Assembly: GCA_017542125.1 (NCBI GenBank)
Contig: JAFXXU010000058.1
Location: forward strand, 124,001 to 188,000
Origin: Ruminococcus sp.
GTDB lineage: Bacteria; Bacillota; Clostridia; Oscillospirales; Ruminococcaceae
DNA length: 64,000 nucleotides
Reading direction: 5' to 3'
The position numbers and the translations under genes are program-made. Under the pieces are notes generated by a model. The model had not been told where the DNA came from. It searched no databases and saw nothing but the letters and a program-made list of their open reading frames with translations. Shown here one piece after another: positions 57,968 through 64,000 of this stretch (the stretch's first letter is position 1; the number at the start of each line of letters is the position of its first letter).

Positions 57968-60379
57968 ATGGATCTTTCAATGAGATGGCTGAGAGACTAT
58001 GTTGATCTCAAAGCCGATGTAAAACAGTTCTGCTCGGATATCACTATCTCGGGCTCAAAGGTCGAGTGCTACAAGGAGGAGGGCGCATACCTTGAAAATG
58101 TCGTTGTCGGCAGGGTAGAGGCTATCGAGCGCCACCCCGACTCGGATCATATGTTTATCTGTCAGGTAAATGTGGGCGAGGAAGAGCTCACCCAGATAGT
58201 TACCGGCGCACAGAACGTAAATGCGGGCGACTATGTTCCTGTTGCCAAGCATAAGTCCACCGTACTCCACGAGGGCAAGGTTGTCAAGATAACCAAGGGC
58301 AAGCTCCGCGGTGTGGCTTCCAACGGTATGCTTTGCTCTCTTGCAGAGCTGGGTCTGACCGTTCATGATTTTCCCTATGCTATTGATGACGGCATCTTCA
58401 TCCTCGGCGACGATTGCGACAAGACCCTCGGTAAGGACATCCGTGAGGCTATCGGCTTCAACGACACTACCGTTGAATTTGAGATAACCTCTAACCGCCC
58501 CGATTGCCTTGCTGTTATCGGCCTCGCCAGAGAGACCGCCGCAACCTACAATATCCCCCTCAATGTAAAGAAGCCCGAATACAAGGGCGTTGACGGAGAC
58601 GTTAATGACTATCTTAAAGTGGCTATCCACAATACCGACCTCTGCAAGAGGTATATCGGCGCTATCGTCAAGAATGTTAAGATAGGCCCCTCTCCCCGCT
58701 GGATGAGAGAAAGACTCAGAGCAAGCGGCGTGCGTCCTATCAACAACTTCGTTGATATCACCAATTATGTAATGCTCGAATACGGCAGACCAATGCACGC
58801 TTTCGACCTCAGATACGTTGAGGGCGGTGAGATCAATGTCAGAAACGCCAAGGCAGGGGAGACCATCACCACTCTTGACGGTGTTGAGAGAACACTCTCC
58901 GAGGAAATGCTGGTCATTGCCGATGCCAAGAAGCCTGTTGCCGTTGCCGGTGTTATGGGAGGCGAGTACAGCGGCATTATGGACGATACGACCACCGTTG
59001 TTTTCGAGTCTGCCTGCTTCGACGGTGCTTCGGTTGCTACTACCGCCAAGAAGCTGAGGATGAGAACAGACGCTTCCTCCAGATACGATAAGGGTCTTGA
59101 TCCGCATGAGTGCTATGAGGCTCTTATGAGAGCCTGCCAGCTCGTTGAGGAGTTGGGTGCCGGTGAGGTCATCAGGAACTATATCGACTGCAACTATCAG
59201 TCCGAGGAGCCCAGGACTGTGGATTTCAATGCCGATTGGATCAATAGCTTCTTAGGCACCGAGATCCCCGAGGCTCAGATGATCGACTATCTCGGCAGAC
59301 TCGGCATTAAGGTGGAGAACGGCAAAGCAGTATCGCCCTGGTACAGAGTGGACCTTGGCGTTAAGGCTGATATCGCCGAGGAAGTAGCAAGACTCTATGA
59401 TTACAACAATATCCCCGACACGATAATTCGTGGTGTAGCAAAGGCACAGCTCACCGATAAGCAGAAGTTCGAACGCAGCATCAGAGAGGCTGTTATCGCT
59501 ATGGGAGTTAACGAAATCGCTACCTTCTCCTTCATCTCGCCCAAGTATTTCGATAAGATCAATCTTCCTGCCGATTCCAAGCTCAGAAAGACGGTAACTA
59601 TCTCCAATCCTCTGGGTGAGGACACCAGTGTTATGAGGACAACTGTTCTTCCATCTGTATGCGAGGTGCTTGCAAGGAACTACAATTACCGTAATCCCGA
59701 GGCTTATGTTTTTGAGATGGGCAACGAGTATATCCCCGTTCCCGGCAGTGAGCTTCCGGATGAGCCTGTAAGGCTTGGCATCGGTGTGTTCGATACCAAG
59801 GACAGCTTCGACTTCTTTGATCTTAAGGGTATCGTTGAGGGTATAATGAAGAAAGCCGGCGTAAGGGAGTACGAGATCACCCGTCCTGACGAGAACTGCA
59901 TTTTTGATGAGAAGTGTGCTTTCCACCCCGGCAGATGTGCCGTTATCATAGCTGACGGCGAGCAGCTTGGCATCTTCGGTGAGCTTCATCCCGCAGTTCT
60001 GGAAAACTACGGTATCGGCACCAGAGCCTACGCTGCCAAGGTCAATATCCCCGAGCTCATGGCTAAGGGCAGCACCGAAAGGATCTATACTCCTCTGCCC
60101 AAGTTTCCTGCGACCACCAGAGATATCTCCGTTGCCTGCGATGCCTCGCTGCCCGTAGCAGAGCTTGAAAAGGCTATCAGAAAGGCAGTAGGCTCCATAC
60201 TTGAGAAGGTAACTCTCTTCGATGTATATACCGGCGAGCAGATCGAGGCAGGCAAGAAATCTGTTTCCTATTCGATCTCAATGCGCTCTCACGAGGGCAC
60301 TCTTACCGATGAACAGGCTGACAAGACTATGGAAAAGGTTGTCAAGGCTCTCTCCGAGCTCGGCGCTGAGAGAAGATAA
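57968..60379 (+). CDS. pheT: Phenylalanyl-tRNA synthetase beta subunit
   Basis: 803 residues, full length. N-terminal start DLSMRWLRDYVDL, tRNA-binding OB domain (VVGRVEAIERHPDSDHMFIC), B3/B4 editing domain (IEVTSNRPDCL-type EITSNRPDCLAVIGLARE and RPINNFVDITNYVMLEYG), B5 region, and the C-terminal anticodon-binding ferredoxin-like domain (FPATTRDISVACDA...TLTDEQADKTMEKVV). Works with PheS and removes mischarged Tyr. Confidence 0.97.
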   Translation: MDLSMRWLRDYVDLKADVKQFCSDITISGSKVECYKEEGAYLENVVVGRVEAIERHPDSDHMFICQVNVGEEELTQIVTGAQNVNAGDYVPVAKHKSTVLHEGKVVKITKGKLRGVASNGMLCSLAELGLTVHDFPYAIDDGIFILGDDCDKTLGKDIREAIGFNDTTVEFEITSNRPDCLAVIGLARETAATYNIPLNVKKPEYKGVDGDVNDYLKVAIHNTDLCKRYIGAIVKNVKIGPSPRWMRERLRASGVRPINNFVDITNYVMLEYGRPMHAFDLRYVEGGEINVRNAKAGETITTLDGVERTLSEEMLVIADAKKPVAVAGVMGGEYSGIMDDTTTVVFESACFDGASVATTAKKLRMRTDASSRYDKGLDPHECYEALMRACQLVEELGAGEVIRNYIDCNYQSEEPRTVDFNADWINSFLGTEIPEAQMIDYLGRLGIKVENGKAVSPWYRVDLGVKADIAEEVARLYDYNNIPDTIIRGVAKAQLTDKQKFERSIREAVIAMGVNEIATFSFISPKYFDKINLPADSKLRKTVTISNPLGEDTSVMRTTVLPSVCEVLARNYNYRNPEAYVFEMGNEYIPVPGSELPDEPVRLGIGVFDTKDSFDFFDLKGIVEGIMKKAGVREYEITRPDENCIFDEKCAFHPGRCAVIIADGEQLGIFGELHPAVLENYGIGTRAYAAKVNIPELMAKGSTERIYTPLPKFPATTRDISVACDASLPVAELEKAIRKAVGSILEKVTLFDVYTGEQIEAGKKSVSYSISMRSHEGTLTDEQADKTMEKVVKALSELGAERR

Positions 60380-60436
60380 AATAGACAAAAATCGTTGTTT
60401 GAATTTGTGCACACTTACTATTTTTCATAAAAACCC

Positions 60437-60465
60437 TTGTTATTTATGCCGTAATGGTATATAAT
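60437..60465 (+). promoter_or_regulatory. Promoter of the ireB-like gene
   Basis: TTGTTA (60437-60442), 17-bp spacer, TATAAT (60460-60465), about 48 nt before the ATG. It gives this gene its own start separate from pheST. Confidence 0.65.
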
Positions 60466-60512
60466 AATTTTATGGTAGATCAATTGTACAGTTGGTCAAA
60501 GGAGATGAGCTT

Positions 60513-60758
60513 ATGCACGATCAGACAATGGAGTTTTCAGTCGTAAAGGATAATAAGGCAGAGATAAAGAAAAATCTGACGATCATTTACGATGCCCTTA
60601 AGGAAAAGGGCTACAATCCGATCAATCAGATAGTCGGTTATATACTGTCGGAGGATCCGACCTACATAACCACCTACAACAGCGCCCGCAGCCTTGTGCG
60701 TCATATTGACCGCGATGAGCTTTTGCAGGAGCTTGTAAGGTCTTATCTCGATGTCTGA
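60513..60758 (+). CDS. ireB: IreB-family regulatory phosphoprotein
   Basis: 81 residues. [28 protein letters not shown] (read in parts, about 19-46) and [12 protein letters not shown], then [16 protein letters not shown] match the IreB/DUF965 family of small Firmicutes proteins that are phosphorylated on Thr by the IreK/PrkC kinase in cell-wall stress control. The ATG behind AAAGGAG is used. Confidence 0.9.
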   Translation: MHDQTMEFSVVKDNKAEIKKNLTIIYDALKEKGYNPINQIVGYILSEDPTYITTYNSARSLVRHIDRDELLQELVRSYLDV

Positions 60759-60778
60759 CAGCCTGGAATAAAAAAATA

Positions 60779-60813
60779 AACGGAACGAAAGCTTGGTTCT
60801 TTCGTTCCGTTTT
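60779..60813. terminator. Bidirectional terminator
   Basis: AACGGAACGAAAG and CTTTCGTTCCGTT form a 13-bp stem with a 7-nt loop; T-runs follow on the plus strand and A-runs precede it, so it serves both the ireB gene and the converging spoIVA gene. Confidence 0.9.
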
Positions 60814-60824
60814 TTCTTTTGTAT

Positions 60825-62300
60825 TCAGAGTATGAAGCAGATCAGCCCCGAGCAGCCCTCGTTTATCATACGTTCGATGGTCTCGCCCAGTTTACCTCTG
60901 GCAGAGGGGGAGAGCTTTGATAGCTTGGCATTCAACCCCTCGCTTACCAGCTCGTGCAGGCTCTTGCCGAATATGTTCGACTCCCAGATCTTCTCGGGAG
61001 CGTTCTCAAAATCGCTCATCATATACATGACCAGGTCTTCGGATTGCTTCTCAGAGCCCACGATAGGCGCCACCTCGGTGTTGATCACAGCCCGCATCAT
61101 ATGTATCGACGGTGCCTGCGCCCTCAAACGGATGCCGTACTTGCCGCCCTGCTTGATGACCTGGGGCTGTTCGAGGGTCAGCTCTTCCGTAGAGGGCATA
61201 ACTATACCGTAGCCGGTCTCTTCCACTTCATTGAGCGCCTGTGCGAATTTGCGGTATTTGTTCTTGATCCGCACCAGCTCGGTGATCTGGGGAAGAAGAT
61301 CGCTCTCACTGCTGATATCAAGCCCCGTTTCCTCACCGATGATCTTATAAAACAGCGAGCTGTTTACGGATATGCTGATAACTGCGCTGCCCGTTGCAAG
61401 ATCAATGGATCCGACCTTGCTTGCCTCGACGTACTCGCATTCACCCACAGCCTTGGCGAACTCGCCCACCTCCCGGAGGTTCCTGATCTCCTTTGCAGCA
61501 TTCCTGATGTAGGAGAATACAGCCGATTTGAGCCAATGTCCCTTTTCAAGGGTGTTTATCCACGAGGGCATCTCAAAGTCCAGCTCTCTTATCGGGAAGG
61601 AATAGAGCAGCTGCTCCAGTATACGCTTGATGTCATCCTCGGTGAGATCGATACAGCTGACAGGGATCACAGCGGAGCCGTATTTATCCGACAGGATCGC
61701 AGCAAGCTCCTTTGCTTCCTCGCTTTCCGGGTAGACGCTGTTCAGAAGAACGACAAAAGGCTTGTTTATGGCTTTCAGCTCAGCTATGACACGCTCTTCG
61801 CATTCCTCGTACTCTTCCCGGGGCAGCTCGGTGATTGAGCCGTCCGTGGTGATAACGAGCCCTACGGTGGAGTGCTCTGTGATTACCTTCTGTGTCCCCA
61901 CCTCAGCGGCCATATTGAAGGGTACCTCGCTGTCGAACCAGGGGGTCATGACCATACGCGGAGCTTCATTCTCGATGTATCCCGCCGCAGAGGGGATTAT
62001 GTAGCCTACGCAGTCTATCAGCCGCACGCTCATTGCGGTGCCGCCGTCAAGGGTGATATCGACAGCTTCCTCCGGGACGAATTTGGGCTCGGTGGTCATT
62101 ATTGTTCTCCCGCCTGCGGATTGGGGAAGCTCGTCAATGGCTCTTTCACGCCTGTATTCGCTGTCGATGTGGGGGATGACGAACTTCTCCATAAACTGCT
62201 TGATAAAGCTGGACTTACCAGTCCTTACAGGGCCTACTACCCCGATATAGATATCACCCTCTGTACGGGCAGCAATGTCGTTATAGATGTCAGTATTCAT
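60825..62300 (-). CDS. spoIVA: Stage IV sporulation protein A (spore coat morphogenetic ATPase)
   Basis: 491 residues, full length. IYIGVVGPVRTGKSSFIKQF is the Walker A region, followed by GGRTIMTTEPKFVP and LIDCVGYIIPSAAGY, then VITTDGSITELPREEY. The C-terminal half is the conserved assembly region. SpoIVA polymerises with ATP on the forespore outer membrane as the platform for the coat. It lies 14 nt after sipL on the minus strand, its direct partner. Confidence 0.97.
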   Translation of the reverse strand: MNTDIYNDIAARTEGDIYIGVVGPVRTGKSSFIKQFMEKFVIPHIDSEYRRERAIDELPQSAGGRTIMTTEPKFVPEEAVDITLDGGTAMSVRLIDCVGYIIPSAAGYIENEAPRMVMTPWFDSEVPFNMAAEVGTQKVITEHSTVGLVITTDGSITELPREEYEECEERVIAELKAINKPFVVLLNSVYPESEEAKELAAILSDKYGSAVIPVSCIDLTEDDIKRILEQLLYSFPIRELDFEMPSWINTLEKGHWLKSAVFSYIRNAAKEIRNLREVGEFAKAVGECEYVEASKVGSIDLATGSAVISISVNSSLFYKIIGEETGLDISSESDLLPQITELVRIKNKYRKFAQALNEVEETGYGIVMPSTEELTLEQPQVIKQGGKYGIRLRAQAPSIHMMRAVINTEVAPIVGSEKQSEDLVMYMMSDFENAPEKIWESNIFGKSLHELVSEGLNAKLSKLSPSARGKLGETIERMINEGCSGLICFIL

Positions 62301-62314
62301 TTTTCGCCCTCCGC

Positions 62315-63847
62315 TCAGTTTATAAGCGGGATAAGCAGCATCCCGCTCTCCTCCGTTTTGTCGGAGGTTAGATCGTTTTCCTCGATTATGGCCTTGATCG
62401 ATGTCCGGCAGCGCTTGGCTATATCCCAGAGAGTCTCTCCCGCAGATACGGCGCAGAGCTTAAGTGCGTAGCCGTCGGACGGTTTCTCGACAGTGTTTTC
62501 GTCGATCTCAAGCCCGGACAGGGGTATGATCCTACCGGCATCTGATGAAAGAGCCTTAACAGCTATATCAGCCTTGATCTCAACTGTGTTCCCGTCCGCA
62601 AGATGATAGGAGCAATCGGTAACAAAGGCTTCGGCATCTTCGCAGGTGCCGCCCTCAAGCTCGTATTCAAAAGGCAGCTCGTTTTCAAGATAAATTGCTG
62701 TCCCGGTGATATCGCTGCCGATGGCGCTCATCGTAATGCTCCCCGATACTACGCTTTTCCCATCGGATCCCCGGACGCTTACGCTTCCTGTCTCGCACCA
62801 CGCCGATGCGATGGAGGCTATCTCCTCTCCTGTGCTGTTCAGTGTGCCTTCAAGCCTGAAGCTTTCGTTCTGCCACACAGGCGTGCCGCCGATGTCAAAC
62901 CCGCACTGCTCGGTGGAATAGGCATATACTGTGGAGAATGCGTCCGTTACGGCTTCGCAGCTTTCGTATTTATAAGCCTCACAGCTGACCAGCATTACAA
63001 GCTCGCATTCCAGCTGCTCGGGAGCATTGGGCTTGGGGATGATCTCACAGCCTGCCGAGATGATATCTATGTTTACGGTATAGCTCTCGTCAATACCATC
63101 TATATCAATTATCTGGCTGTATGGCAGCCCGAAGCGCATAGCTTCGATTGACAGTGCCTCGCTCTCAGCCGGAGTATAGAGCAGATCAACTGTCGCCTCT
63201 CCTTTGGTTATAAGCTTTCCCTGGATGATCTTCTGCTCCTGCTGCTCAAACCTGCAAGCCGTTCTGAGAACAGCACCCACCGGCGGCTTGGCTCCGCCCA
63301 GCTCCAGATCCTCGACTACTGTTATCCGCTTGGCTGCGGTAAGACGCTTCGCGGGGTAAGATGTCTGCCGGCGCAAAAGCTGAACATTACAGCCCTGAGC
63401 ATCTGTGATGAACTGTGAGCGTTCCTCGCCGGTTACCTTTACACGGACAGAGAATGCCCCTCGCACATCCACTCTGCGCTGGCTTATCACCCGGCAGTTG
63501 ACATACTCCAGTCTCGGAACAGCGTTCACCGAGGGCGAGATACACTCCTTCGGAAGTTCAAATGATCTTGTGAAGCTGAGCTTCTGTTCAAGCAGATTGA
63601 CCCTGCCATTCCCTTCGCTCAGATACATCACCTTGATGACCGCTTCGGTATCAACGGTCATCCTGCCGCCGTTAATGCTCTGAGATGTCACTCTCGGGAT
63701 CACTCTGCATTTGAGTATCCTGAAAACATCGGGACAGTAGTCGGGCAGGACGAAATCCTTCTCGACCGATTGCTCAAAGGTGGTATCGAGCGCAGTACAG
63801 CATCGGATAAGGGTCTCCTTCGTGACCCGCAGTTGTGAAGCATTCAT
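62315..63847 (-). CDS. sipL: SipL-like spore coat protein (DUF3794 repeats plus LysM)
   Basis: 510 residues. The N-terminal and central parts contain DUF3794-type beta domains (FVLPDYCPDVFRILKCRVIP; QKIIQGKLITKGEATVDLLY). The C-terminus is a LysM domain (LCAVSAGETLWDIAKRCRTSI...ENDLT). This is the layout of SipL, which binds SpoIVA through its LysM domain and ties the coat to the forespore in clostridia. Adjacent spoIVA supports the call. Confidence 0.9.
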   Translation of the reverse strand: MNASQLRVTKETLIRCCTALDTTFEQSVEKDFVLPDYCPDVFRILKCRVIPRVTSQSINGGRMTVDTEAVIKVMYLSEGNGRVNLLEQKLSFTRSFELPKECISPSVNAVPRLEYVNCRVISQRRVDVRGAFSVRVKVTGEERSQFITDAQGCNVQLLRRQTSYPAKRLTAAKRITVVEDLELGGAKPPVGAVLRTACRFEQQEQKIIQGKLITKGEATVDLLYTPAESEALSIEAMRFGLPYSQIIDIDGIDESYTVNIDIISAGCEIIPKPNAPEQLECELVMLVSCEAYKYESCEAVTDAFSTVYAYSTEQCGFDIGGTPVWQNESFRLEGTLNSTGEEIASIASAWCETGSVSVRGSDGKSVVSGSITMSAIGSDITGTAIYLENELPFEYELEGGTCEDAEAFVTDCSYHLADGNTVEIKADIAVKALSSDAGRIIPLSGLEIDENTVEKPSDGYALKLCAVSAGETLWDIAKRCRTSIKAIIEENDLTSDKTEESGMLLIPLIN

Positions 63848-63887
63848 AGCATTGCCTTCCTCCCATTCTGTTTTAGCCTTGCTAAGA

Positions 63888-63918
63888 CAGTATATTCACC
63901 CTGACTCCCCGATATGCT
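63888..63918 (-). promoter_or_regulatory. Possible SigE-type promoter of sipL-spoIVA
   Basis: On the minus strand a GCATATC element (about 63911-63917) lies ~15 bp before GAATATACT (about 63888-63896), a loose match to the mother-cell SigE pattern. SigE control is what the function of these genes would predict. Weak evidence by sequence alone. Confidence 0.3.
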
Positions 63919-63936
63919 TTATTCTGCGGAAAAACA

Positions 63937-63966
63937 AAAAGCACCGCCGGATCACCGGCAGTGCCT
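63937..63966 (-). terminator. Minus-strand terminator of a gene beyond the right edge
   Basis: Read on the minus strand, GCAC-GCCGG-type arms (GCACTGCCGG and CCGGCGGTGC) close around TGAT and run into TTTTTGTTTTT. It marks the 3' end of a leftward gene outside the window. The remaining ~35 bases to the edge show only a possible coding end. Confidence 0.75.
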
Positions 63967-64000
63967 TGATGAGATATTAGGTTATCAGAGTATGGTGAGC

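Noticed and set aside
60954-62471. Long plus-strand frames opposite spoIVA
   Set aside because: They mirror the third-position pattern of spoIVA, a full-length conserved gene on the minus strand, and have no ribosome sites.

Overview
The window holds the right-hand ~50 kb of a large tailed-phage prophage (positions 1 to about 50,100) followed by ~14 kb of chromosome from a spore-forming member of the Clostridia. Host genes pheS-pheT behind a T-box leader, tgt, an IreB-type gene and a spoIVA-sipL sporulation pair fit an Oscillospiraceae/Ruminococcus-like gut Firmicute; this assignment is inferred from gene content. The prophage's left end, integrase and main repressor lie outside the window. 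A perfect-consensus leftward promoter at 43-71 points to them.

Prophage layout. 0.1-8.9 kb is the early region: two HTH proteins, a PD-(D/E)XK exonuclease, a Bet/RecT annealase, a replisome organiser that contains its own origin-like iterons, a DnaC-type loader, a RusA resolvase, an SSB-like acidic protein, and an ArpU-like late regulator with a probable antisense small RNA upstream. 8.9-14.3 kb is a biosynthetic cargo cassette: UDP-galactopyranose mutase, PIG-L deacetylase, ParB-like protein, PLP decarboxylase-fold enzyme, ATP-grasp ligase and a GT-A glycosyltransferase. It sits behind a promoter that is followed at once by a terminator. 15.1-33.9 kb is the head and tail module (terminases, portal, capsid with a probable -1 frameshift extension, tail tube, tape measure, S74-type tail protein).

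33.9-37.1 kb is a complete diversity-generating retroelement (DGR): target 1, Avd, template repeat (TR) and reverse transcriptase. A second variable repeat made from the same TR lies 7 kb away, in a small protein at 42.3 kb. In both variable repeats every substitution is at a TR adenine, and each is followed by a short hairpin with a GACA loop. Lysis genes and an Acb2/Tad1-hairpin-like gene close the late operon, which ends in two strong terminators.

39.4-50.1 kb is an accessory region in two transcription units. Each starts with a copy of the same ~230-bp regulatory element (a 20-bp identical start, a promoter 199/200 bp later) and continues with a tight row of small, mostly unrecognised genes. 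The first unit holds DGR target 2, a MazG-like gene, a DUF5131 gene and an HTH regulator.

Host genes start at 50,169: a PAS protein, GNAT, SUKH-like protein, tgt, a membrane protein, a HAD phosphatase, then T-box-GNAT-methyltransferase-pheS-pheT, an ireB-like gene, and on the minus strand sipL-spoIVA. No tRNA, rRNA, CRISPR array or insertion sequence was found.
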